64,000 nt of DNA from the NCBI RefSeq assembly GCF_021491375.1, contig NZ_JAKEVY010000002.1:1-64000 (forward strand). The letters are read 5' to 3'. Both the position numbers and the translations under genes were made by a program. A model generated the notes under the pieces. It did not search any database, had not been told where the DNA came from, and worked only from the letters and a program-made list of their open reading frames with translations. The first letter of the stretch is position 1, and each line of letters opens with the position of its first letter. The DNA is from Flavihumibacter fluminis (GTDB lineage: Bacteria > Bacteroidota > Bacteroidia > Chitinophagales > Chitinophagaceae). Below are positions 27,532 through 35,884 of this stretch, one piece after another.

Positions 27532-28716
27532 TTAGTTTGTTACGCTGGATACGGAAGTAGAATCAACAAGAGTTGCCGGCTTAACGGAGTCTCCGGCTGC
27601 CGGAGTTGCTTCCTTATACAATTCACCCTGTTTTTCCTTCGGATTTGGAGGATTGCTTCCATGAATGGATTTGATAAAGCTGCTGATTTGCGCCATCTTA
27701 ACCGGACTCAGATCTTCCTGCCAGGAGCGCATGCCTTTTTCAGGTACACCATACTTAATAGTTTTGAAAATATCATTGATAGAACCTCCATGCAACCAGT
27801 AGTCATCAGTCAGGTTCGGACCTACGGTACCTTCACCCTGTTTACCATGACAGGCAGCGCAATTGGTGATATAAAGTGCCTGTCCTGCAGCAATTCCGGC
27901 TGCGTCCATCATCACTACAGAGTTCTCATCAATATTATTGGCTGCTTTTTTCAGGTATTCTTCTTTCTGCTTATCAGCGATAGCCATTGCCCGATTGAAC
28001 TCTTCCACAGAAGACGGACCTGTATGGGTAACATGGAACCTCCACAGGTAAATGGCTGCAAACAGGATACACAGATAAAAACCGTATAACCACCAGGGTG
28101 GAAGCCGGTTGTCCAGTTCCCGGATGCCATCGTAATCGTGCCCCAGGTCTATATCTGCTTCCTGTTCCACAGGTTTGAATTTGTTGAATTTCGACCACCA
28201 GCTTTCTTTTGGTTTAGTTGGTGCCACAGCAACTTTGGTAATGCCTGAGTTTGCCAATTCAGCCCGGATCAGTAACCTCAGGTTATAGAGCAGATAGAGA
28301 ATGGCAATCAGTTCTACAGCGATCACTCCGGTTAAAAAGTAGAAAGCAAGTGAATCCATGCCACCAATTTGACCTGAACCGGCTGCAGCTGCATCCTGGG
28401 CACCTGCGCTGTTGGATCCAAGTAAGAAGCCCAGAATCATTGCTGAAACGATACCAGATTTTGCTTTGCGGTAGCGACTGATGAATACATCAGCTGCGCC
28501 ATTTACTACCCAGGCAAGCAGGATAATGATCAATGCCAGTACTGCAATAATTACCAAAAGGGTTACAGCCAGTGGATTCTCCATACTGCTGACAGGTGGT
28601 GGTCCGGCAGCTCCTTTTGCCAGCGCCGGAAGGGAAAAGGCCAGTAAGCCGGATAAGATCAGCAAGATGCTGCCGGCTTTGTGTTTATGTTGACGTATGC
28701 TTTGAAAAAAACACAT
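27532..28716 (-). CDS. ccoP: cbb3 oxidase subunit CcoP, one heme-binding motif
   Basis: A 394-residue subunit. I prefer ATG 28716 over the upstream ATG 28755, because it gives a clean export signal (hydrophobic helix to ALAKG) and clears the end of ccoQ. Membrane helices lie about 20-40, 60-85, 105-130 and 190-210, followed by a periplasmic cytochrome c domain. Only one CxxCH is present (CAACHG, followed by the GPNLTDDYWLHGG signature block); proteobacterial CcoP usually has two. The C-terminal tail is low complexity (Pro/Lys/Ser/Val). It passes electrons from c-type donors to CcoO. Confidence 0.88.
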   Translation of the reverse strand: MCFFQSIRQHKHKAGSILLILSGLLAFSLPALAKGAAGPPPVSSMENPLAVTLLVIIAVLALIIILLAWVVNGAADVFISRYRKAKSGIVSAMILGFLLGSNSAGAQDAAAAGSGQIGGMDSLAFYFLTGVIAVELIAILYLLYNLRLLIRAELANSGITKVAVAPTKPKESWWSKFNKFKPVEQEADIDLGHDYDGIRELDNRLPPWWLYGFYLCILFAAIYLWRFHVTHTGPSSVEEFNRAMAIADKQKEEYLKKAANNIDENSVVMMDAAGIAAGQALYITNCAACHGKQGEGTVGPNLTDDYWLHGGSINDIFKTIKYGVPEKGMRSWQEDLSPVKMAQISSFIKSIHGSNPPNPKEKQGELYKEATPAAGDSVKPATLVDSTSVSSVTN

Positions 28717-28738
28717 AGTGATTGATTTAGCGGTTAGT

Positions 28739-28906
28739 CTAGTTTCTGTTATCAAGCGGAATCCGGCTTATTTCGTCGATCATATTTTTATCAGCTTTGA
28801 TCGACCAGATCAAAACCAGTATAAAGAATACACCAAATATGAGCAGGGAAGCCAGTCCGTATACACTGATCCCTGATATCGACTCTAAATAGTTTATGAA
28901 TTTCAT
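28739..28906 (-). CDS. ccoQ: CcoQ-like small subunit
   Basis: A 55-residue ORF from ATG 28906 to TAG 28739-28741, between ccoNO and ccoP. It has one hydrophobic helix (about 16-34, SLLIFGVFFILVLIWSI) followed by a charged tail (KADKNMIDEISRIPLDNRN). Position, size and topology match CcoQ, which stabilises the oxidase. Its end lies 22 bases before the preferred ccoP start. Confidence 0.8.
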   Translation of the reverse strand: MKFINYLESISGISVYGLASLLIFGVFFILVLIWSIKADKNMIDEISRIPLDNRN

Positions 28907-28929
28907 ATTCTTAATTTTTTAAATTTTGC

Positions 28930-28978
28930 TTCTCACTTCTGACGTCTCAGTTCTGACGTCTGACGTCTCACATCTCAC
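28930..28978 (-). repeat. heptanucleotide array inside the cbb3 operon
   Basis: Seven units on the minus strand (GTGAGAT, GTGAGAC, GTCAGAC, GTCAGAA, CTGAGAC, GTCAGAA, GTGAGAA), starting with the TGA stop codon of ccoNO (28975-28977) and ending 24 bases before ccoQ. The array therefore separates oxidase genes that should be co-expressed. Confidence 0.9.
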
Positions 28979-31080
28979 TTCTTAATGTCCGTTCCCAGTC
29001 TCTGCAAATAAGCAATCAACGCCACAATCTCATCGTGCTTGCCTACCTCAATCTTTTCCATTTTCAAATTGATACGAATGGCATTGGCCTGGGTGTTGAG
29101 TTCCTTGTTGGCGATATTCGCATAATCTTTCTCGTAAGGAACGCCCAGGGTTTGCATGGCTTTGATCATTTTCGGAGTCAATGTGGTATCAATCTTATCC
29201 TCAAATAACCAGGGGTAGGCAGGCATGATAGAACCCGGACTCATACTGGTAGGATCCAGCATGTGGTTGTAGTGCCAGCTGTCGGGGTATTTTCCACCTT
29301 CACGTGCCAGATCGGGACCGGTCCTTTTTGATCCCCACTGGAAGGGGTGATCATATACAAACTCACCGGCTTTACTGTATTCGCCGTAACGGGCAACTTC
29401 ATCACGGAAGGGGCGTATCATCTGGCTGTGACAGGTATAACAACCCTCGCGTACATAAATATCACGACCATGAAGTTCAAGTGGTGTATACGGTTTCACG
29501 CTGCTGATAGTTGGCACATTTGATTTCACCAGGAAGGCAGGTACAAATTCCAGCACACCACCAATGGCAACTGCTATAAAACTCCATACCAGCATCTGGA
29601 TAGGGCGTTTTTCAATCCAGCGGTGCCAGTGTTCCTTACCATGAGTTTTAATCTCTTTGGGAAGCGGAGCAGCTTCTGCCGGTTCATTCGCAACAAAACT
29701 ACCCGCCTTGATGGTTTTGTACAGGTTGTACACCATAATAAATGCCCCGGTCAGATAGAGGGTACCCCCAATACTTCGGGTGATATACATCGGGATAATA
29801 TGTGTAACAGTTTCAAGGAACTGAAACTTCAGTTGTCCTTCTTCAGTGAATTGCTTCCACATCATGCTCTGTGCAAAACCTGCCCAGTACATTGGGATGG
29901 CATACAACACAATACCAATTGTTCCAATCCAGAAGTGAGTTCCCGCCAGTTTCTTGGAATAAAGCGGTGTGTTGTACATTCTGGGGATCAGCCAGTAGAG
30001 AACTCCAAAGGTCAGGAAGCCGTTCCAGCCAAGCGCACCTACGTGTACGTGCGCAATAATCCAGTCGCTGAAGTGTGCAATAGCATTTACGTTTTTCAAA
30101 CTCAGCATGGGACCTTCAAAAGTGGCCATACCATAACAGGTTACTGCTACCACGAGGAACTTCAATACGGGTTCTTCTCTCACTTTATCCCAGGCACCAC
30201 GAAGGGTAAACAAACCGTTCAGCATACCACCCCAGGAAGGAGCAATCAGCATAACGGAGAAGACTACCCCAAGAGATTGTGCCCAGTCGGGTAAGGCGGT
30301 ATACAACAGGTGGTGCGGACCCGCCCAGATATAAATAAAGATCAGTGCCCAGAAGTGGATGATGGAAAGCCGGTAAGAGTATACCGGGCGATTCGCAGCT
30401 TTAGGCAGGAAGTAATACATGAGTCCGAGATAAGGCGTTGTCAGAAAGAAGGCCACCGCATTGTGACCATACCACCATTGTACCAATGCATCCTGAACAC
30501 CTGCATACCAGCTATAGCTTTTAAACAGGCTGATGGGTAATTCAAAACTGTTTACAATATGCAGCATCGCAACGGTAACCCAGGTAGCGATATAAAACCA
30601 GATGGCTACGTAAAGATGACTTTCTCTTCTTTTAAGAATAGTACCGAACATGTTGATACCGAACACCACCCAAATCAGGGTAATGGCGATATCCATGGGC
30701 CATTCCAGCTCCGCATATTCCTTACCGGTAGTATAACCGGCCCAGAGTGTTAAAGCTCCAGCAAGGATAATACCCTGCCAGCCCCAGAAATGGATCTTGC
30801 TGAGCAGATCGCTGAACATTCTGGCCTTTACAAGGCGTTGTAAAGAATAATAAACACCCATAAAAATACCGTTGCCCACAAAGGCGAAAATCACGGCATT
30901 CGTGTGTACAGGGCGCATTCTTCCAAATGTGGTTGGTGCATAGTCAAGGTTGATGGCCGGATAATAAAGGGCAATGGCGGCCCATAATCCCGCCAGCATG
31001 CCTACAAGACCCCATGTAATGGTTGCAAAAGCAAACCATTTCACGATTTTGTTGTCGTAACTGAATTGTTCAATCTGCAT
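28975..31080 (-). CDS. ccoNO: fused cbb3 oxidase subunits I and II (CcoN-CcoO)
   Basis: A 701-residue fusion. Residues about 1-470 are the 12-helix heme-copper subunit CcoN (HNAVAFFLTTPYLGLMYYF, HVHVGALGWNGF segments with His ligands). A linker and extra helix (about 495-520) lead into the CcoO cytochrome c domain with CYTCHSQMIRPF (about 552) and DLAREGGKYPDSWHYNHMLDPTSMSPGSIMP (axial Met region). It is the catalytic core of the high-affinity oxidase that reduces oxygen and pumps protons. Fusion of N and O is common in Bacteroidota. The stop TGA lies in a heptad unit. Confidence 0.96.
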   Translation of the reverse strand: MQIEQFSYDNKIVKWFAFATITWGLVGMLAGLWAAIALYYPAINLDYAPTTFGRMRPVHTNAVIFAFVGNGIFMGVYYSLQRLVKARMFSDLLSKIHFWGWQGIILAGALTLWAGYTTGKEYAELEWPMDIAITLIWVVFGINMFGTILKRRESHLYVAIWFYIATWVTVAMLHIVNSFELPISLFKSYSWYAGVQDALVQWWYGHNAVAFFLTTPYLGLMYYFLPKAANRPVYSYRLSIIHFWALIFIYIWAGPHHLLYTALPDWAQSLGVVFSVMLIAPSWGGMLNGLFTLRGAWDKVREEPVLKFLVVAVTCYGMATFEGPMLSLKNVNAIAHFSDWIIAHVHVGALGWNGFLTFGVLYWLIPRMYNTPLYSKKLAGTHFWIGTIGIVLYAIPMYWAGFAQSMMWKQFTEEGQLKFQFLETVTHIIPMYITRSIGGTLYLTGAFIMVYNLYKTIKAGSFVANEPAEAAPLPKEIKTHGKEHWHRWIEKRPIQMLVWSFIAVAIGGVLEFVPAFLVKSNVPTISSVKPYTPLELHGRDIYVREGCYTCHSQMIRPFRDEVARYGEYSKAGEFVYDHPFQWGSKRTGPDLAREGGKYPDSWHYNHMLDPTSMSPGSIMPAYPWLFEDKIDTTLTPKMIKAMQTLGVPYEKDYANIANKELNTQANAIRINLKMEKIEVGKHDEIVALIAYLQRLGTDIKK

Positions 31081-31100
31081 ACAGGTTGCTGTTTTTCGGT

Positions 31101-31298
31101 TTATTGTTCGGAACTTTTTTTAGCGGGTTTGTCATCAAATAAAATGCGCATGGGAGGCGAGTATTCATCTTCGTACTGTCCATTTTTCACACTCCAGATA
31201 AAGCCAAACAGAAAGAGCGCAGCTACTGCGATGCTTGCTATCAGGAGTAATATGATTACAGCCATTTGTAAAATTTTGGTAAAAGTAGCAGGTGACAT
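31101..31298 (-). CDS. ccoS: cbb3 oxidase assembly protein CcoS
   Basis: A 65-residue single-pass protein: hydrophobic helix (about 12-36) and the CcoS tail NGQYEDEYSPPMRILFDD. CcoS is needed for cofactor insertion into the oxidase. Placed between fixI and ccoNO. A perfect 18-base palindrome lies four bases upstream of its ATG. Confidence 0.93.
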   Translation of the reverse strand: MSPATFTKILQMAVIILLLIASIAVAALFLFGFIWSVKNGQYEDEYSPPMRILFDDKPAKKSSEQ

Positions 31299-31301
31299 TG
31301 C

Positions 31302-31319
31302 GGGTGATTATGATCACCC
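31302..31319. promoter_or_regulatory. perfect palindrome upstream of ccoS, CRP/FNR-like core
   Basis: GGGTGAT-TATG-ATCACCC, seven-base arms and four-base spacer. Its core GTGA-N6-TCAC resembles CRP/FNR-family operators (TTGA-N6-TCAA for FNR). It sits four bases upstream of the ccoS ATG, so it might instead act as an mRNA hairpin at the ribosome site. Confidence 0.45.
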
Positions 31320-31331
31320 TCAGCGTTTTTT

Positions 31332-31345
31332 ATGATTTTGATCAC
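31332..31345. promoter_or_regulatory. second CRP/FNR-like dyad between fixI and ccoS
   Basis: ATGA-TTTTGA-TCAC, spacing N6 as in FNR/CRP operators, about 30 bases from the palindrome at 31302. The receiver-CRP regulator encoded nearby is the obvious candidate binder. No experimental support. Confidence 0.35.
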
Positions 31346-33726
31346 TATAACTTCAGTTTATGGGCATACAGGTTAGATGCACCGTAGGTCAGGAGTATAA
31401 TACTGATAGAGCTGGAGGGCATGAGGATGGCGGCAATTAAAGGCGACAAATCCCCCTGCACGGCAAAATAGAGCCCTATTATATTATAGATGATACTCAT
31501 AACAAAGCTTGCCATCACCACCTGCCTGTTTCCTTTGGCCAGTTGTAAAAACCGGTCAAGTTTTCCCAGGGAGGCAGCATCCAGGATTCCATCGCTGGCA
31601 GGGGTAAAGCTGTTGGAGTTTTCAGCTATCGCAATCCCCATATTGCTTTCCTGCAGGGCGATGGCATCATTCAGCCCGTCGCCCACCATCATCAGCTTTT
31701 TACCTTTTTCCTTTTCGATTTCTATATAGCGCAGTTTGTCCTGTGGCTGCTGGTTAAAAAGGAGGATGGTTTTCTTTCCGGCCATTCTTTCCAGTTCCGG
31801 TCTTTCTGCATCGTTATCGCCTGAAATGACTGCCAGTTCATAATCGGGCCGGATGCGCGCCAGTAAAGCATTTACTTCTTCCCGGTAGAAATTATGAAAC
31901 TGGAAATAACCTTTTACCTGGTTATCCACGGATACATAAACCCGCGTTCCGGAACTCAGGTTTTTCATTCCGGTAATAAAGGACTGCGAACCAAGGGCGT
32001 ATCGGGTTCCATAGATCCAGCCTTCCAGTCCCTTTCCAATTCTCTCCCTGAACTGATCAACCGGTTTACGATGTTGACCCAGGTGTTGTACCAGGGCCCT
32101 GCTCAGGGGATGGCGGCTACCATTGGCGAGGGAAGCCAGGGCAATGAGGTCGCTATCGCTTAAAGGATCTCCCTCATATTCCACCGCATGCCGGGTGGTG
32201 GTGGTGAGGGTACCTGTTTTATCAAAAACAATTTGGTCGATCGCCGCCATTTCTTCAATCGCCTGGGCATTGCGCAGGTAGAGCCCATTGCGTGAAAATA
32301 TCCGCAAAATGGTTCCGTTGGTAAAGGTATTGGAGAGCAATAACGCACAGGGACAAGCGATAATTAAAATAGCTGTTACAGCCGGCCAGATTTTAGAGGG
32401 GTCCTGTACCCACCAGTAAAGGCCGGTAAGGATGGCAATCGTAAAAACGATATAAGTAAAATACCGGCTCAGCAGGTGCACAAAGGATACGCCTTTTTCT
32501 TCCGGCTGTTTTTCAGCCTGGTTCCAGAGTCGGGTGAGGTAACTCTGGGCTACTTCCTTGATAGTTAGCAGTTCAATAGTGCCGGCTGTCTGCTTTCCGC
32601 CGGCATAAATAATTTCGCCTACTTCCTTCAGTACAGGAATGGATTCACCGGTTACAAAGCTGTAATCGATATAGGCCCGGCCTCTTGTAAGGATACCATC
32701 AGCCGGAATCAATTCATCCTGGTGGATGAGCAGGGTATCGCCCGGTTTGATTTGAGGAAGTGCAGTCGGAACTTCCTTGTCTTCTTTTAAAACTGTTACC
32801 GCGATGGGGAAATAGGAAGTATAATCGCGCTCAAAGGAAAGCGACTGGTAGGTTTTGTCCTGCAGCACCCGTCCAATCAGCATGAAAAAAACAATGCCGG
32901 CAAAGGAGTCAAAATAACCTCCGCCAGTATCGGTCAATACTTCCACCACGCTCCGGAAGAAGGTTACCCAAATGGCGAGTACAATCGGTGCATCAATATT
33001 CAGGAACCGGTGCTTCAGGCTTTTCCAGGCGCTGTTGTAAAAGGGCTGGGCACTAAAAAGCAATATCGGCAGTGCGAGGATCAGGTTGAGATAGCGGAAT
33101 GCATATTGCAGGTTTTTTTCTGCGTGTTCGAGTCCCAGGTACTCCGGGAAACTCATAAGCATGATATTGGCAAAACAAAAACCTGCCACACCCAATTGGT
33201 AGATCATGGTGCGCGGTATACGAGGCTTTGCCTTATTGAGTTGTTGCAGGGAAATATAGGGCTCGTAACCAATACTGGTCAGCAGTTCGGCTACCCCTCT
33301 CAGTGAAATCTTTGTATGGTCAAATATAACATCCACCTCTTTTCGGGTGAACTGCACCGTTACCTTGATTACACCAGTGTTTATTTTGTGCAGATTTTCC
33401 AGCAAGTACAGGCAGGAACTGCAATGGATATGCGGGAGATAGAAATTGACATGCGTATTGGTGGCATCCTTGAAATGGATCAGTTGCTGCTCAATACCCG
33501 GATCTTCCAGGAAGGCGAACTTGTCTTTGCGCACCTTGATACGCTGGCTCAGCCCGGGATTCTTGTTCAGATCATAGTACTCACAGAGTTCATGCTGGTT
33601 CAGCAACTGGTACACCATTTTGCAGCCTTCGCAGCAAAAGCTTTTGTCTTCAAAAGGGATAATGGTTTCAGCGCAGGTTTCACCACAGTGGTAACAGCTG
33701 ATTTGTTCCTGTAATTTGGTAGCCAA
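31345..33726 (-). CDS. fixI: copper-type P-ATPase FixI/CcoI
   Basis: A 793-residue P1B-ATPase. N-terminal cysteine-rich metal-binding domain (CYHCGETC, CCEGCKMVY) and HMA domain (HCSSCLYLLENL), eight helices, the CPC motif in IIACPCALLLS, phosphorylation site DKTGTLTT and hinge MVGDGLNDAIAL. It exports copper for insertion into the cbb3 oxidase. The start codon appears to be TTG at 33726: an in-frame TGA lies nine bases upstream, and the next ATG would delete the metal-binding cysteines. First gene of the oxidase cluster. Confidence 0.92.
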   Translation of the reverse strand: MATKLQEQISCYHCGETCAETIIPFEDKSFCCEGCKMVYQLLNQHELCEYYDLNKNPGLSQRIKVRKDKFAFLEDPGIEQQLIHFKDATNTHVNFYLPHIHCSSCLYLLENLHKINTGVIKVTVQFTRKEVDVIFDHTKISLRGVAELLTSIGYEPYISLQQLNKAKPRIPRTMIYQLGVAGFCFANIMLMSFPEYLGLEHAEKNLQYAFRYLNLILALPILLFSAQPFYNSAWKSLKHRFLNIDAPIVLAIWVTFFRSVVEVLTDTGGGYFDSFAGIVFFMLIGRVLQDKTYQSLSFERDYTSYFPIAVTVLKEDKEVPTALPQIKPGDTLLIHQDELIPADGILTRGRAYIDYSFVTGESIPVLKEVGEIIYAGGKQTAGTIELLTIKEVAQSYLTRLWNQAEKQPEEKGVSFVHLLSRYFTYIVFTIAILTGLYWWVQDPSKIWPAVTAILIIACPCALLLSNTFTNGTILRIFSRNGLYLRNAQAIEEMAAIDQIVFDKTGTLTTTTRHAVEYEGDPLSDSDLIALASLANGSRHPLSRALVQHLGQHRKPVDQFRERIGKGLEGWIYGTRYALGSQSFITGMKNLSSGTRVYVSVDNQVKGYFQFHNFYREEVNALLARIRPDYELAVISGDNDAERPELERMAGKKTILLFNQQPQDKLRYIEIEKEKGKKLMMVGDGLNDAIALQESNMGIAIAENSNSFTPASDGILDAASLGKLDRFLQLAKGNRQVVMASFVMSIIYNIIGLYFAVQGDLSPLIAAILMPSSSISIILLTYGASNLYAHKLKL

Positions 33727-33798
33727 TTCTTTTCAGGTTTTGTGCGCTAAACTAATCCTGTCCAAACGGCCGGGAGTTGAGGTGGCTCACAATGGGAA

Positions 33799-33812
33799 CT
33801 GATTTTTCTCAA
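33799..33812. promoter_or_regulatory. CRP/FNR-like dyad in the fixI/regulator divergent region
   Basis: CTGA-TTTTTC-TCAA, one mismatch from TTGA-N6-TCAA, placed between fixI (minus) and the receiver-CRP gene (plus). It could serve autoregulation and control of the oxidase cluster. Weak on its own; it shares the xTGA-N6-TCAx form with the two sites near ccoS. Confidence 0.35.
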
Positions 33813-33854
33813 TGCCCGCATTTTCGTTTATTTGGGGAATCAACCAATGCTGGC

Positions 33855-34910
33855 ATGAAACATATCTTAATCATTGATGATCATACCGAAATCAGGGAAA
33901 ACATAGCAGAAATCCTGATGCTTGGGGGTTATAAAACCACCACTGCCGAAAATGGTAAAAAAGGGGTGGAGCTGGCGCTTCAGCTTAAGCCTGACCTGGT
34001 GGTATGTGATATCATGATGCCGGAACTGGATGGCTATGGAGTGCTGCACCTGCTGCGCAAAAACCCTGATACAGAGCATATTCCCTTCATTTTCCTGACT
34101 GCCAAGGTGGAAAGAAGTGATTTTCGTAAGGGTATGGAAATGGGCGCCGATGATTTTATCACCAAACCCTTTGATGATATTGAACTGTTGAATGCCATTG
34201 AAGTCAGGCTGAAAAAACAGGATATCCTGCACCAGAAATACGCAGGTGGTGAAGAAGGCGTGAATGAGCTGATGCAGGATCTGCAGGAGTCGGGCATGAT
34301 CAAACTCGATCCCGCTGATTATGAAACGGTTCATTTTGCCAAACGCCAGCAGATCTATGCAGAAGGAAAGCGGCCCAAATACCTGTATTATGTGAAATCA
34401 GGAAAAGTAAAAGCTTACCGGCTGCATGAAGACGGTAAAGAATACATCACCAATCTATATAGTGCAGGTGATTTTTTTGGATACATCGCTTTGCTGGAAA
34501 ATGGTTCCTATGAAGATCATGCGGAAGTGCTGGAAGATGCAGAGCTTGCCCTGATCCCAAAGGAAGATTTTATCCAGGCTGTTTATAATGATATGACCAT
34601 TGCAGGAAAATTCATCCGGCTCATTTCACAAAATGTAAAAGAGAAAGAAGACCGGCTGCTGCACCTGGCTTATGATTCCCTGCGTAAGCGGGTAGCTAAA
34701 GCGCTGGTGGATATCCATCATAAATTCAATGGGGAAGAAGTCCCGACTCCGCTGGATATTCCCCGGGAAGATATTGCCCAATATGTGGGAACCGCTACAG
34801 AATCACTGATTCGCACCTTGAGTGATTTCAAGTCGGAGAAACTGATTGAAATAAAAGAAGGCAAGATCCGGATTACGGACCTTGCCAAATTGAGTAATCT
34901 ATTGTACTGA
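33855..34910 (+). CDS. receiver domain fused to CRP/FNR transcription factor
   Basis: A 351-residue regulator. I chose ATG 33855, because the receiver then begins normally (KHILIIDDHTEIREN); the frame opens earlier (33777), but that extension has no homology to the fold. Receiver about 1-120: Asp8/Asp9, phospho-acceptor Asp52 in CDIMMPELDG, Lys104 in TKPFDD. Cyclic-nucleotide-type sensor about 155-265 (RPKYLYYVKSGKVKAYRL, YSAGDFFGYIALLENGSY) without the Fe-S cysteines of FNR. Crp-type HTH about 285-351 (IPREDIAQYVGTATESLIRTLS). It resembles FixJ and FixK joined in one chain. Divergent from fixI; the kinase at 23392 is a possible partner. Confidence 0.92.
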   Translation: MKHILIIDDHTEIRENIAEILMLGGYKTTTAENGKKGVELALQLKPDLVVCDIMMPELDGYGVLHLLRKNPDTEHIPFIFLTAKVERSDFRKGMEMGADDFITKPFDDIELLNAIEVRLKKQDILHQKYAGGEEGVNELMQDLQESGMIKLDPADYETVHFAKRQQIYAEGKRPKYLYYVKSGKVKAYRLHEDGKEYITNLYSAGDFFGYIALLENGSYEDHAEVLEDAELALIPKEDFIQAVYNDMTIAGKFIRLISQNVKEKEDRLLHLAYDSLRKRVAKALVDIHHKFNGEEVPTPLDIPREDIAQYVGTATESLIRTLSDFKSEKLIEIKEGKIRITDLAKLSNLLY

Positions 34911-35330
34911 TTAATCCTCGCCGCGACTTAATTCAAAATCGGGTGTAGGGGACTTCGTACCGTTTTCAGAGGGCGTCGAGATTTCCCGTCCGTGTTCATT
35001 TTGTTGTCCCAGCGACCATTGGTCGGTCATGGTAGTTTCAAGCCACAGGTTTCCTGATTTCCTGAATACCTGGGCAGCGATTCCAAACCGGTTCATCAGA
35101 GTTTGCTCAAATGCTGCAACAGTCATGGATGGCTGAATCTCCAGCTGGCCTTCCTCCCGGATGTTTAACTCTTCCAGTAGCTGGCCGTTCTTGATCATTT
35201 TGCTGGCAGAAGAACCTTCTTCCACAGCATGGCCACGTTTGAAGAATTCAATTTTAAGAAAGGGGAACAGGGAGTTAAAGTCCTGCTGTAGTTCCTTAAA
35301 GCTTCGGGTTTTATTAATCCGGATGGTCAT
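34911..35330 (-). CDS. conserved-looking protein of unknown function
   Basis: A 139-residue soluble protein with an N-terminal TIRINKTRSFKELQQDFNSLFPFLKIEFF opening and an SKMIKNGQLLEELNIREEGQLEI middle, suggesting a compact alpha/beta fold. The last 25 residues are Ser/Thr/Pro/Glu-rich and probably disordered. No signal peptide, membrane helix or cysteine. I do not recognise a family. Its stop abuts the stop of the receiver-CRP gene, and it lies 21 bases downstream of the Hsp20 gene in the same direction, so it may share that transcript and a stress role. Confidence 0.7.
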   Translation of the reverse strand: MTIRINKTRSFKELQQDFNSLFPFLKIEFFKRGHAVEEGSSASKMIKNGQLLEELNIREEGQLEIQPSMTVAAFEQTLMNRFGIAAQVFRKSGNLWLETTMTDQWSLGQQNEHGREISTPSENGTKSPTPDFELSRGED

Positions 35331-35351
35331 TGGGGTGATTTATTTAATTTC

Positions 35352-35810
35352 TTAATAGATGAACACATCTACTTCCCCGCTGTCGATGGCAGCTGTATTT
35401 CGGGGAATGTGTAAAACGAGTTCACCGTTTACATAACTGGCCTGGGCTAGAGCAGTGTCTGCATCTTCTGGTAATCCAAAGGTTCTTTCCCAGGCAGAGT
35501 AATTGTATTCATAGTCGGATTTTCCTGCTGCTTCCCGGGTTTCTTCTTTCTTTCCGCTAATAATCAGTTCTTTACCACTGGCATGAATCTGGAAGCAGGG
35601 GCGATCCATTCCAGGCACGGCCAGCCGGATTACATATTCCTCCGCATTTTCTGATACGTTGGCGGCGGGAACCCAACTGGTGGTTTTTCTTCTGCGCTCA
35701 GTTGTATTTTCCAGCGCAAAGAGAGGCCTGCTCAGGCGATGATTTCTTTTTGAGGTAGCTGCTGTCATAAACTGTGGTTTTTGATATGAGCGGAAATTAT
35801 CATGCCACAA
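35352..35810 (-). CDS. Hsp20 small heat-shock protein
   Basis: A 152-residue alpha-crystallin-type chaperone. The domain spans about 48-150: VSENAEEYVIRLAVPGM, KELIISGKKEE, the YSAWERTFGLPEDAD strand and the closing NGELVLHIPR. The N-terminal arm is basic and short. A second ATG at 35768 would trim 14 residues. The C-terminal I-x-I/V tail motif is not obvious. It prevents aggregation of unfolded proteins. Confidence 0.9.
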   Translation of the reverse strand: MWHDNFRSYQKPQFMTAATSKRNHRLSRPLFALENTTERRRKTTSWVPAANVSENAEEYVIRLAVPGMDRPCFQIHASGKELIISGKKEETREAAGKSDYEYNYSAWERTFGLPEDADTALAQASYVNGELVLHIPRNTAAIDSGEVDVFIY

Positions 35811-35884
35811 ATCTAGCAGCTCAGATAAGTTTAGTTTATGACCTGTATTGGAGGAGAATATGACTTTGCTCAGTTGGGGTTGGT

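Noticed and set aside
28717-28755. Upstream ATG for CcoP at 28755
   Set aside because: It overlaps the end of ccoQ and adds residues before the signal helix; ATG 28716 is the better start.
33777-33854. 26-residue N-terminal extension of the receiver-CRP protein
   Set aside because: It precedes the receiver fold, has no homology to it and lies over a putative operator.
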